DNA of 64,000 bases from the NCBI GenBank assembly GCA_030549335.1, contig CM060188.1:40823696-40887695 (forward strand), read 5' to 3'. A program made the position numbers and the translations under genes. The first letter of the stretch is position 1. Each line of letters starts with the position of its first letter. The notes beneath the pieces were generated by a model that worked only from the letters and a program-made list of their open reading frames with translations, searched no databases and was not told where the DNA came from. Origin of the DNA: Pontederia crassipes. Its lineage: Eukaryota > Streptophyta > Magnoliopsida > Commelinales > Pontederiaceae. This document shows, in pieces, positions 1 through 11,343 of this stretch.

Positions 1-2241
1 TGATAAATTAGTAAGTTTATTGAAAAGTTATGAGACAACCAAGGAGAAAACTAATACCATAGTTGTTAAACCCGGACCAGTCGGCCAGTCGGACTGTTAC
101 CCGAGCACTTAATCGGTCCATGGGTCATTCCAAATCCGCCTTGTTCGACCGATTTGGCCCGGTCAAAAGTCAGGTTGGACGACCCAGACGAGTTGAATGA
201 ACCGATGGCCGGTTCATGTTTATTTCAAAAATAAAGATGAAATAATGTGAACATTAGGTTTTGAACCCAAGATCTCTTAAACCAATTAATATGCATATAC
301 AATTATTCACTGTGCTATACTTATTCGCTTGAATGGTAAGTTATTTTATATATACAATGCTTATCATCACTCATTTATCAAATTATTTTCTTTGACAAGA
401 AAATTTATAATAGATTTAAATGTCAAAACTTAAATATGAAAAGATTAATTACCTAATTAAATTTAAAAATAGAATCTATAATAATATTTATAGTTTAAAT
501 TAATATTAATAGTTAAATTTGAGAAATATGAATTTGTAAATTATATTTGAATAAATTAAAATAACATAAAACTCATATCAATAGTTAAATATGTCACATT
601 TGATTTCTTAATTTTAATTAAAATGATTTAATCATATTATTGTACTTTGATGTATAAATATATTAATTATTGATAAGCATATATAAGCATTATAGTTTAT
701 CTTTTTATATTATTTTATTATTATCCGGTCGGATCATCCGGGTTAATCGGTTCGAACGGTCCAACTTGACTCAGAGACTTATTAGGGTCGACGTCCGATC
801 GGGGTCTTACAACATTGACTAATACGAACTTAAAGACACAATAGGCACTTAACAAATGAAAAAGGGATTAAAGATAGGTATACGAGAAGTTAAGGGTTAG
901 GACAAGAACTCCCACGAGAAAATACATAAATAGACAAAAGGTGATTGGAAAAAAAAGATATTTATACAAAATATACATTAAGAAAATATATTTATCTGAA
1001 CTTTTGAATTTGGGTATCCTCATTTTCTTGTCTTATAATTGATTGCCTAATGAGAACATCATTTTCACGTTCTAAATTTCAAACATCATATTGGATATTT
1101 TATTGTCATTTAGTATGGAATGCCCCATCTAATATAGATTGATTGAGTCACATGTGTTTGTAGTGGTGAATCCTACTACATGAATTATAAAAAAAAGTGA
1201 ACTTGAGACTAGACAAATACACCACTATCACATAAAGTAATGCCTTCATTTCTTATTTCTTAATTTAATAAATTTTTATTATACTTTTATTAAGTCAAGT
1301 GTTTAGATATATATATAATATTTAATCATCTTGGTAGTACTTACAAATTATAATTAACACTACGTGTCAACAAGAAAAACCATATATGACAATATACTAC
1401 TTATCATATAATTAACACCATTGTTTCCTATTTCTTAGTTTAATAAACACTTTTTTATACTTTTATTATGTCAAGTGTTTACACACCCCTATATGTATCA
1501 TTTAACAATACTTACAAAATCTATAGGTAAATTTGTAGTACTTACAAACTAAAATTAACTCTATGTGTTTGCGAGATCTATGTGTTTGCGAGAAAAATCA
1601 TATACGACAACAACCTTAAGCTCGATCACGTCCATCAACCCCGTGAAGCTTTGAAAACTCATGCAAGTTGATACTTTCACTTTGAAAACTCATGCATGTT
1701 GTTCACCTCAAGCTCGAGCACGGCTCTTGACCTCGATCTCTAGAACTTTAGCATGGAGATTACTCGATGCAATACCCCAAATCAAAATAGGGTACTTTAT
1801 CCCATTAACTCATTACCTCAAATAAATCCCCAATATAAGATACCTAAACCCCATTCAGAACACAATTTAAAACCACCTAAATGAATCCAGAATTTTGTCC
1901 TAAACTTGATTTCCTCTCATTCCCCGTCTTTGGAACTCCAATGGGTTGCTGTGGGTGTAGCACGGGACTATAGCACATCAAGTCGGAATGCAATGAAGTA
2001 CTACGATAGATTATTTAAAATGAATGATTTCTTAATTAGTTTATTAGTTTTTAGGGCTTGCTGCCACTAGTTTGATGCAATATTTTCACACTTAGATTAA
2101 AATATGTAATATATTTGCAACATAATACATCAAATGATCATAATTACAAGATGGATCGAAGAATGTATTTTATTTTACTCATCGAGTGAGACAAAGTCGA
2201 CATTAAATAAGAAATGTATAAAATCTCTAGGAGATAAAATC

Positions 2242-2275
<34 letters not shown>

Positions 2276-2411
2276 GTATTTAGGAATCATTATTTTCACT
2301 ACCAAAGTCACACTTGACATTGTTATTGATTGCAAACATTGCATGCACTCTTTCCATTTTTTGCAAATTTAATTAGATCAACCAATTCATTATACCTGTC
2401 ATAAGTTAATT
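1..2411 (+). repeat. Unit 1 of a dispersed/tandem 1-1.7 kb noncoding repeat (direct orientation)
   Basis: The unit begins at the window edge with the motif GATAAATTAGTAAGTTTATT and ends where the same motif recurs after ATCGATAAATTAG near 2412. Landmarks in order are a block reading ATATTTATACAAAAT, a TTATTATGTCAAGTGTTT block, a CTCGATCACGTCCATCGACC block, TTGATGCAATATTTTCAC and AAATCTCTAGGAGATAAAATC. All recur in the same order in the following units. Inside the unit the TTATCATATAA...GTCAAGTGTTT block is present twice, a local duplication. The unit is interrupted by a hAT-like insertion at 58-817. A (TAA)n tract lies at about 2242-2273. No conserved reading frame is visible, so this is noncoding repetitive DNA of unknown origin. 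Confidence 0.75.
58..817. mobile_element. Nonautonomous hAT-like DNA transposon (about 760 bp) with 8-bp TSD
   Basis: An 8-bp direct repeat ACTAATAC flanks the segment (50-57 and 818-825). The left end reads CATAGTTGTTAAACCCGGAC. The reverse complement of the right end reads CAATGTTGTAAGACCCCGAT, giving imperfect terminal inverted repeats. Outside the TSDs the host repeat unit is continuous (GGAGAAAACTAATA before, GAACTTAAAGACACAATA after), so the insertion is clean. The ends are GC-rich with repeated CCGG/GGTC motifs, and the middle is very AT-rich with no ORF. An 8-bp TSD points to hAT. A 9-bp Mutator-type TSD with one mismatch is the alternative. Confidence 0.65.
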
Positions 2412-3823
2412 TATCGATAAATTAGAAAGTTACGAGACATCTAAGGAGAAAACTAATAGGAAATTAAAAAGACAACATGGGCTTAACCAATGAAAAAAGG
2501 GATTAAAAACTAGGTATATGAGAAGTTAAGGCAAAACAAGAAAAAATACATAAATAAAGAAAAAGTGATTGTGACAAAGATATTTATACAAAATTTATAT
2601 TAAGAAAATATATTTATCTAAACTTTTGAATTTTGGTATATTCATTTTCTTATTTTAATTGATTTCCTCTTGAAAACATAATCTAATATGGAATGCCCTC
2701 CTAATATGGATTGATTGAATTGCACGCTTTTGTAGCGGTGAAGCCTACAAAATAAATTATAAAAAACATGAACTTGAAACTAGAAGAACATATTAGTTAC
2801 CATATAAGTAACACCATCATTTCTTATTTCTTAGATTAATAAACTTTGTTATAATTTAATCATGTCAAATGTTGATATACATCATTAAATAATACTTATA
2901 AAATGTATAGGTAAATTTATAATACTTCCGTCTTTCAAACCAAAATTAACACTATGTGTAAATGAACAAAACCATATATGATAAGTGAGAAGAACCATGT
3001 ACGACAACAACCTCCAACTCGAACACGTCCATCGACCTCATGAAGCTTTGAAAACTTATGTGTGTTGATAACTTTAACTTCGAAAACTCATGCAAGTTGA
3101 TAATGTCAAGCTCAAGCATGTCTGTCGACCTCGATTTTTGGAGCTCTAGCATGGAGATTACTCAATGCAAGACCCAATTTAAAATAGGATCATTTGTCCC
3201 ATTAACTTGTTACCCCAAAACAATTCCCAATATAAATACCCAAGCCGCACTCAAAACCCAATGTAGTGCCACCTATCTAGACCGCGAATTTTGTCCTAAG
3301 CTTTATTTCCTTTCATTCTCCCTCCTTGGAACACTAGCAGGTTGCTATGGGTGTAGCATGGAACTATATCATGTCAAAGTCAGATGGTAGTGAACTACTA
3401 TGATAGATTATCTAAATGAATTGTTTCCTATTTAATTTATTAATTTTTTAGGATTCTTGTCATTAGTTTGATGCAATATTTTCACCAATCAACAGTATGC
3501 ATGTAGAGCCACAATTAGATTAAAATATGTAACATATTTGCAACATATTACATATGAATGATCACAATTACAAGATGAATTGATGAATGCATTTTATTAT
3601 AAACATCGAGTGAGATAAAGTATGAATTCAATAACAAATGTATAAAATCTCTAGGAGATAAAATCTACAACAACAATAAAAATGTATTTATGAAGCATTA
3701 CTTTCACTACCAAAGTTATGCTGGACCTTGTTATTTATTGCAAGGGTTGGCTGCACTTACTAATTATTTGTAAATTTAATTAAATCCATAAATTCATTAT
3801 ACCTTCCATAAGTTCATTTATCG
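2412..3823 (+). repeat. Unit 2 of the direct repeat array (most intact copy, about 1.41 kb)
   Basis: This copy runs uninterrupted from ATCGATAAATTAGAAAGTTA at its start to the next ATCGATAAATTAGTAAA. It carries all landmarks listed for unit 1 in the same order and serves as the reference for the family. Short ORFs within it (for example 3058-3390) are not conserved between copies and are not credible genes. Confidence 0.8.
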
Positions 3824-4355
3824 ATAAATTAGTAAATTTATTTAAAACTTATGAGACAGCTAAGAAGAAAACTAATAGGAAGTTAAAGACATAATATGAA
3901 CTTAACAAATGAAAAATGGATTAAGAAAGGGTATATAGAAAGTTAAGGCAAGAACTTCTACAAGAAAAATACATAATAAACAAAAGGTGATAGGAACAAA
4001 GATATTTATACAAAATTTACATTAAAAATGTATTATCAAAACTTTTGAATTTTGGTATCCTCATTTTCTTGTCTTACTTGATTGCCTAATGAGAACATCA
4101 TTGTTATGTTCTAAATTTCAAACATCATACTGAGTATTTTTAGTGTCATTTTAATATGGAATGCCTCATGTAATCCGTATTGATTGAGTCACATGCCTTT
4201 GTAGTGGTGACAACATGAATGTTTTCTAAAAATAAACATGAGACTAGAAGAATATATTGCTCATCATATAAGTAACACCATTGTTTCCTATTTTTTAGTT
4301 TTAATTTTTTTTACTTTGATTATGTTAAAGTGTGTGTGTGCGCGTATATATACAT

Positions 4356-4409
<54 letters not shown>
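3824..4409 (+). repeat. Unit 3 of the direct repeat array, left part, ending in a (TG)n/(TA)n tract
   Basis: The unit matches units 1 and 2 up to the TTGATTATGTTAAAGTG block. It then expands into TG and TA dinucleotide repeats (about 4331-4408), where the large TIR element beginning at 4410 inserted. Its continuation resumes at about 16480. Confidence 0.75.
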
Positions 4410-4410
<1 letters not shown>

Positions 4411-4525
4411 AAATATTAGGGTGCATCCACAAAGACCGTCCAGATGTAAGGCACGTTTAAATAGTTGAGGTTTAGGGACTAGTTGGGATTGAAGCTTAGG
4501 TTCAGAAGAATACTTTGGTTTAGAT

Positions 4526-4640
4526 AATTTGAAATCTTCTTTTTTCATCTTCGATAATAACTTCAAATCTTCTCCTCTCATCTTCAATAATAGTTTCAAA
4601 TCTTCTTCTTTCATCTTCAATATTAGCCTCAAATTTCCTT
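4526..4640 (-). repeat. Three tandem 33-bp repeats (11 codons each on the minus strand)
   Basis: The block TCAAATCTTCTCCTCTCATC and its variants repeats with a 33-bp period about three times. Read on the minus strand this gives a repeated 11-residue unit of the form LLLKMRGEDLK, inside an open frame from 4650 to 4288. The period is a multiple of three, the frame stays open, and the residues alternate hydrophobic and charged as in a helical repeat. That suggests a captured exon fragment carried by the TIR element. No known protein family is recognised, and simple expansion of noncoding DNA is possible. Confidence 0.35.
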
Positions 4641-5424
4641 CCATCTTCATTGTCAGAATATGTTTGCTTAATCCTCTTCAACAAATCATTAATAACTATT
4701 TTATTTTGGGATTCAACTTCTGGATTCAGTCATTCAAAATATTGACAACCTCTATTTTGCTGAACAGGCAAAACATAAATTAGATGCATAAAGACAACAA
4801 ATAAAAAGGAAATGATTTATTATGAAAATGTGTGCTGAGATGCTTACATCATAATTATGGCAATTATAAAATCATCTAACGGGATTACTTTCAGTCTATG
4901 ATGTTTTGATGACAACTTCCTCTTGGCAATTACATAATGGTGCTCTTGTGAAATTCATCTTCGACATTATATCTAAAATTGAAACATGAAAATAATAACA
5001 AATAATTATGCACTATCAGAAATACATCATTATGCTTAATTGTTAATGAAGAAAGAAATCTTCAAGATATAACCTTGCTATGTACTAACAGAAAATTCAC
5101 TTTTCTTATCTAGAAGAAAATAAGCATAACGAACATGTTTCTGAAACCACATTGGTACTTATTTCATGGTAATGTGGGACCAGGCATCACACTCTCTTCT
5201 TAAGTAGACACTACTGTTCAACTAATGTCCACAAGTAGAAAGTAATTGGCACAAAAGTATAAATGCACATCAATTAACAGAACAATCCTATGTAATGGCA
5301 ATTTCATATACTGAACCAAAATATTACCAAAAAATGTTGAACCAAAAAATGCTAGTGAAGATGGTCATCTCCTTGCAAACAAAAGATGATGAAATCAAGA
5401 ATGGGGAGAAGTGAGGACGAGAGG

Positions 5425-5845
5425 TGTAATATCTCTAAGTTAATCATGCATGATTAGTTATATGAATGTGATGTTATATTATCTTATTGATAATCTCTAT
5501 GAATGTGATGTTAAGACTTACACTTCAATATCAACTAAAGTGCGAAAGCAATGGAAATTTACTTAAGGCATGAAAATGTGATTTTCGGAAAAGTGAAAAT
5601 TTGAAAAATTAAAGTCCCGGTAATTATTCCTATATATGAAAGAATTCTAAATGTGATTTTTAAGAATTTTTAGGAGGTGTATGAGTTAGGTAAAACGTAG
5701 ACACAAAATCAAAAAATCTGTGAAATCGCGATTTTTATTCTTCGGACAAAAATTTAGATTTCGATTCCTTAGTTATTTATTTATCTAAATATTTTATTTG
5801 AATCCAAATGGGGGGTAGTTTCTTATTTACATGTAATGTCTTAAG

Positions 5846-5877
<32 letters not shown>

Positions 5878-8246
5878 GAAAAAGCCATTTACTTTTGGAA
5901 TTACATGTGAATAAGCCATATAAACAAGGGTATTTTTGGAAAACTGGTTTCCACCAGTTGAAGTCGGTTCCCCCCTTCCTTTTAATACTTATCCTTTCAC
6001 TTTTTACAACATTCTTCTGCCCTATTCACCACCCTTGGTCGAAATTAGGAAAAGAGAAGGTAGAAGACACCATACTACATGATTGAAGCAAATTAGAAAA
6101 AGAGAATGGACAACTAGAATTTTAAAGTTTGATAAGTTCCTATTTCATTTTCTTTGGTTTTTAACTACATAATTCTTAATTAGGGTGACTCTGAACCTTT
6201 CTTATCCATTTATTTTCGGATTTTACTTGAACATGGGGCAAAACTCATGTTGTTCATGGGTAAGATTAACTCTAGCCATGTTCAGATGATTCACGAATCT
6301 TTAGCTACATAATTTCATACATTAGAGTGATCCAAAAATTATGAAATTTATTCTGATTTATCCTCTATGAGTCTACTTTCATTGAGATTTGGAATCAAGT
6401 TAATATAATTTCTGTAGACAAAGTTATGCTCGTATCTTTATGGTACTATCACTCTGTCCGCCGAAGTTACTACCCGAATTTGTAAATTATGTATTAAAAG
6501 CAATATGTCATGGAATTATTTGCTAATTTAGGTTATAGATATTGATGTTAAGTTTCATTGAAAATTGGAATCACTAGAAAATGATATGTGTAGCGAAAGT
6601 TATAAATAGTTTACCGAGACTTACTCAGTCTATCAGAATGGAGCTTAGGACAGATTATGCTAGTATTGGTTAATTTTATTGTGCTCAGTACAAATAGAGA
6701 GAAATGCAAGTAATTTTATGACTTTCACCCTAGGATGTCTAAAATTTGGGAAAATTAAAATTACTAGAACATGGAATGTTTATTATTTTATATAAATTAT
6801 AAAAGTAATGTTACTCAATCTGTCAGGACATAGAAACAACATAAAAGTTAGGCTGAATGTTGATTTTTATGAGAGCAAACCATAATGAAATAGGAAATGA
6901 AACTTTTACAGATGAATGTATATGTAATATGAAACTAAGGAAAATTCGAATGATGTCATTTGATTATGTATATAAGAAGATATGGATTTTTTTTTACTAT
7001 GTGTGCAATCTATCATATTATTAGGTCAATCCTTATGCTAAATAATTACTTAAGTTATAAGAGTAAATACTTAAGGTTCATATACCCTTTGCAATTAATG
7101 ATGTTTCATGTGTTATAGACTTGTGCTCATATCATAGTAATAATGTGTTCCTTACTATTATTGTTATAGGAGTAGAAGAGTAAAGTAGTGAAAGGGAAAG
7201 GAAAATATTTTGTTAGCCCTTATAGGTAAGTTGATTTCTCCTACTCTATATTTTCACCTCTTTTGAATTCGGTGTGACATCGATTATTATATGTATTGAA
7301 TATGTTTTAGAATGCTATGAATTTATTTCGAGAAATGTAATTATGGAAAGTATATGTGATATAATTTGAATGGATTGCGATGAGTGCAATCTTGTTCATT
7401 TTGAAATGGTGTTGGATATGATTCATCTTCTGATAGTCAGGAGATGTTTGTGATGTGATGAATCATGCATCGACATCCATGTGCATTTGCATATATGATG
7501 GTTGGAGCTAAGTGCTACATCACTGATCACGATGGGAGCCACCTCTAGAATCCAATGCATCATTTCTGTTCCCCAGATATGAGATGAGATAGACTGGAGC
7601 TAAGTGACATGCGGAGCTAAGTGCTACATTGTGAGTAGTCCCGATGGAGGCCACCTCTAGAATCCATAGGGCCACCTCTAGAATCCACCTTTTGGGAGTT
7701 ATCAACTTATGATTAATGCATGTATGCTTGTGTCTCCTCGAATTTATTAGATGGTAACACATAGCTTATGAGTTATCAACTTACTGAGCTATTATTTGCT
7801 CACAGTGTTGTTGTACATTTTTTCAGATCAATAGAACTTTTGAGAGCGCGAGAGACAGCCTTAGCAGGGTGTAGATCCTTTTTGCTGCTAAAGTATTGAG
7901 AAGTCATGTGCCCCACTATGCATGTTAGATAGAAGACTTGCAGCTCTCATATTCCTCTGTTGGGATATGGAGAGAGTTTGATATGTGCTGTGTATGAGAA
8001 GTAATTTTGTATCTTTTAAAATGTGAATCTTTTATGACTATGTGGTGGTGTAAATCCTAAGGTTGTTACATGCTCTGAATGATCAATATGAACTGCATGG
8101 TTTGCTTATATGTGTTATCATTTTCTTGTATTATTTAGAGGAGTTATGCACAATTTTTTTTTAAAAATTAATAATAATAATATTTGATCGTCTGTAATTA
8201 GTCGCGAACTCTGATTTAAATCACCGTTTAAATCCGGGTCGTGACA
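5425..8246 (+). repeat. 5' LTR (2822 bp)
   Basis: The LTR begins TGTAATATCTCTAAGTTAAT and ends GGGTCGTGACA. It matches 12903-15890 along its length. By eye about 3 percent of positions differ in the first 215 bp, mostly transitions. It contains an (AAAT)n run near 5845-5876 and imperfect tandem blocks with GCCACCTCTAGAATCCA around 7500-7690. It is about 170 bp shorter than the 3' LTR, mainly because it lacks one of those blocks plus about 170 bp next to it, though it has about 55 bp near 5896-5950 that the 3' LTR lacks. Confidence 0.92.
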
Positions 8247-8250
8247 GTTA

Positions 8251-8262
8251 TGGTATGATCTT
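8251..8262 (+). promoter_or_regulatory. Probable degenerate primer binding site
   Basis: TGGTATGATCTT lies 4 bp after the 5' LTR. The first six bases match the TGGTAT start of the initiator-methionine tRNA primer site common in plant Gypsy elements; the rest has diverged. The position is right but the match is weak. Confidence 0.4.
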
Positions 8263-8393
8263 GTCTAGGATGACATGGTTATGCTTTAAGTTTGTTTAAG
8301 GTTTAGGATGTTGTCTTATGTTTGATTAGGTCTAAGGAATGACCTTTCATATTATTAATTTGAAGTATACATGTGCTTGATTTAATTAGGGTC

Positions 8394-9400
8394 ATGACGA
8401 CAAGAGGGGAGAGCTCATCCCAAAATCAAAATGCAGAACGAGATCCTCGGTTGGAGGGTGTCTTGCAAGCTTTGGAAGAAATGAGCAATATCCTGAGGAT
8501 GCAAAATGAACAGAATACAATAAACAATGAACCTAGGACTGAACAAGTTGAAGGTGGTCGTAAATGTACAATGGAGCAGTTTAAGAAACTTGGTCCTCAT
8601 GCTTTCAAAGGTATTGGTGACCCGACGGAGGCCGAGAGTTGGATAAACAAACTAGAAAAGATATTTGCTGCCTTAGGTTGTGAGGATCCAGAAAAGATAG
8701 TGTTTGCCGAGTTTATGCTTGAAGATAATGCCGAGCACTGGTGGAAGGCAACTAAGCCTAGAGTTTTGGCTGATAACCCGAACTTAACGTGGAAGAAATT
8801 TGTTGAAGTTTTTCTTGCAAAGTACTTTTTAGATTGTGCTCGGGACAAGAAAATGATTGAATTTCTCCAGCTGGAGCAGGGAAATATGACAATGGATCAA
8901 TATGAGGCAAAGTTTGCTGAACTATTAAGATTTGCTTCACACCTAGTGGCTGACCAAACAGAAAAAGCAAAGAAGTTCGAGAGAGGACTCAAGCCAGCTA
9001 TTAAGAGTAACCTTGCCACACTCAAGTTGCGAGTATATGAAGATGTGTATGAAAGGGCTCAATTGGTAGAAAAGGATTTACAAACATCTCAAGCAAATCA
9101 AGTGGAAAACAAGAAAGAGAGAGGTCCTAATTTTCAACACTTCAGGCCAAGAAATTTTGATTTTAAGAAGAGAAGAAACAATGTGCCTTTCCGCAGACCT
9201 TAACAACTACAACCACAACGTTCCCAACAATGCAAATTGTGTGGAAATTCCCATGGAAATATCCCATGTTATCGGGTGACAGGAGGTTGTTTTAAGTGTG
9301 GAAAAATGGGCCACTATATCAAAGTTTATCCACTAATGCAGCAGCAACAACAACAACAAAAGTACCCACTACAACAACAACCACAACCACCAAACAGAGC
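8394..9400 (+). pseudogene. Retrotransposon gag, interrupted by an in-frame stop
   Basis: From ATG 8394 the frame encodes a Gypsy capsid (Retrotrans_gag family) with the conserved tryptophan-rich stretch EHWWKA and the pattern FLAKYF...FLQLEQG. A TAA at 9201-9203 breaks it, after which the same frame continues into the nucleocapsid zinc knuckle. There CFKCGKMGH is intact but the last cysteine of the CCHC motif is replaced by tyrosine (codon 9327-9329). A glutamine-rich stretch follows. Gag would package element RNA in cytoplasmic particles; this copy cannot make the full product. Upstream non-ATG start positions are ignored because 8394 gives the usual MTTR-type start. Confidence 0.88.
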
Positions 9401-9850
9401 AATAGGAAAAGAGAAACAACCAATGGCACAATTACAAATTTATGCCTTGACTCAAAGAGATGTGGATGCTTCAAATGCTGTGATCACAGGTAATCTTCCT
9501 ATCTGTGACACCATGGCACATACTTTGATAGATTCTGGTTCTACACATTCCTTTGTGAGTCCAAAGTTTACATGCCATCTGAAGACAAAAAGGGAACCAT
9601 TGAATACTGTTTGACAATCAGAACTCCTGATGGCAATACTCTGTCTTCGAATTTAGTATACAAATCATGTGATGTTAGAGTTCAAAATAAGTCTTTGACT
9701 GCTGATCTGATTATTTTGTATATGCATGACTTTGATGTGATTTTGAGTATGGACTGGTTGTCCTCCTATCATGCTTGCCTTGATTGTCGAAGGAAAATAG
9801 TTACATTTTCGCCTCCTAATGAACAATCATTCAATTTTGTTGGAGAGAGG
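9401..9850 (+). pseudogene. Retrotransposon aspartic protease, frameshifted
   Basis: The retropepsin active site motif IDSGSTHSF lies at 9528-9554, with the catalytic aspartate codon at 9531-9533. That frame terminates at 9612-9614. The rest of the domain, including [18 protein letters not shown], is in another frame that is open from about 9572. So a frame change lies between roughly 9555 and 9600. The enzyme would process the Gag-Pol polyprotein. Confidence 0.85.
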
Positions 9851-9959
9851 GCATCAAGTGGATGTCCTCTAATATCCTATATATGTGCTAATAAGTTACT
9901 TAAGAAGGGTTGTGAGGGATTCTTAGCCTTCTTAGTTGAGAACAAAAAAGAAGGAACAA

Positions 9960-11340
9960 ATTTGAAAGATGTGCCTATTGTTAAGGAGTTTTCAAATGTG
10001 TTTCCAGAGGAGTTGCCAGGCTTGCCTCCTGATAGACAAATAGAGTTCTCTGTCGATCTTCTCCCTGGAACGACTCCCATTTCTAAAGCTCCCTATCGTA
10101 TGGTCCCTGCAGAACTAAAAGAATTGAAAGAACAGCTTCAAGAACTTTTAGATAAGGAATTTATTCGGCCAAGTGTATCACCTTGGGAAGCTCCGGTGTT
10201 ATTTGTTAAGAAGAAAGATGGATCTCTTAGGTTGTGTATTGATTATAGATAGTTGAATCAGGTGACGGTGAAAAATAAATATCCTTTACCAAGAATAGAT
10301 GATTTGTTTGATCAACTACAAGATGCCTCAGTATTCTCCAAGATCGATCTTAGATCTGGATATCATCAACTTAAAATTAAGGAAGCGGATATTTCAAAAA
10401 CTGCATTCAGAACACGATATGATCATTATGAGTACTTGGTCATGCCATTTTGATTGACTAATGCACCGGCTGCTTTCATGAATATGATGAATCGAGTATT
10501 CAAGACATTTTTGGATTAGTTTGTGATCGTTTTCATTGATGATATTCTGATATATTCCAAGAGCCAAGAAGAACATGAATAACACTTGAAGACCATTCTA
10601 CAAACGCTCAGAGAACAGAAGTTATATGCCAAGTTTAGAAAATGTGAATTTTGTCTTGAGAGGGTGGTGTTCTTAGGCCGTGTTGTATCCAAAGAAGGCA
10701 TATCAGTTGACCCATCGAAAATTGAAGCTGTAATTAATTGGGAGATGCCAACTACTGTTACTGAAGTCAGAAGTTTCTTGGGGTTAGTGGGATATTATAG
10801 AAGATTTGTTGAAGGATTTTCTTCTATTGCCACTCCTCTCACAAAGTTGACACGTAAGAGTACCAAATTTATATGGTCCGATGAATGTGAGAGAAGTTTT
10901 CAGGAACTCAAGAAGAGACTTAAAAGCGCTCCTATCTTAACAATTCCATCTGGCACCGATGGGTTTGTTATATATAGCGATGCCTCTAGAAAGGGTTTGG
11001 GTTGTGTTCTAATGCAAAATGGTTGGGTGGTCGCGTATGCATCAAAACAACTAAAAGATTATAAGCAAAATTATCCTACACATGATTTGGAGCTTGCTGC
11101 CATAATCTTTGCACTGAAAATTTAGAGGCATTATTTGTATGGAGCAATGTTTGAAATATTTACCGACCACAAAAGTTTGAAATACTTGTTTTCACATAAG
11201 GAATTAAATATGAGACAAAGAAGATGGATGGATTTGTTAAAAGACTATGACTGCTCTATTCAATATCATCCGGGTAAGGCGAATACAGTAGCAGATGCAT
11301 TGAGTAGAAAGTCAGCCTTTTTAGCTAACATGATGGTTAG
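9960..11340 (+). pseudogene. Reverse transcriptase and RNase H, with five in-frame stops
   Basis: One frame carries the Gypsy RT landmarks in order: a [10 protein letters not shown] entry motif, [19 protein letters not shown], the YPLPRIDDL and [12 protein letters not shown] block, the catalytic FIDDILIYS (about 10533-10559), and [11 protein letters not shown]. RNase H follows with [10 protein letters not shown] and ending near [16 protein letters not shown]. Stops interrupt this frame at 10250-10252, 10451-10453, 10517-10519, 10580-10582 and 11123-11125. Four of the five are TAG or TAA at sites where relatives have Gln or Trp, as expected from C-to-T change on one strand or the other; the TGA at 10451 is not of that kind. 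The frame is lost near 11344-11365. Confidence 0.92.
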
Positions 11341-11343
11341 CGA

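Noticed and set aside
240-300. tRNA-like (SINE) motif TTTTGAACCCAAGATCTC, and similar GAACTCAAGACCTCC near 33012
   Set aside because: They resemble a reversed tRNA B box, but no A box, tail or cloverleaf could be drawn. They lie inside elements explained otherwise.
4238-4468. Open frames with YIYIYI runs here and at other TA tracts (33700-33936, 36460-36663, 63416-63601)
   Set aside because: They are translation of (TA)n microsatellites and not coding.
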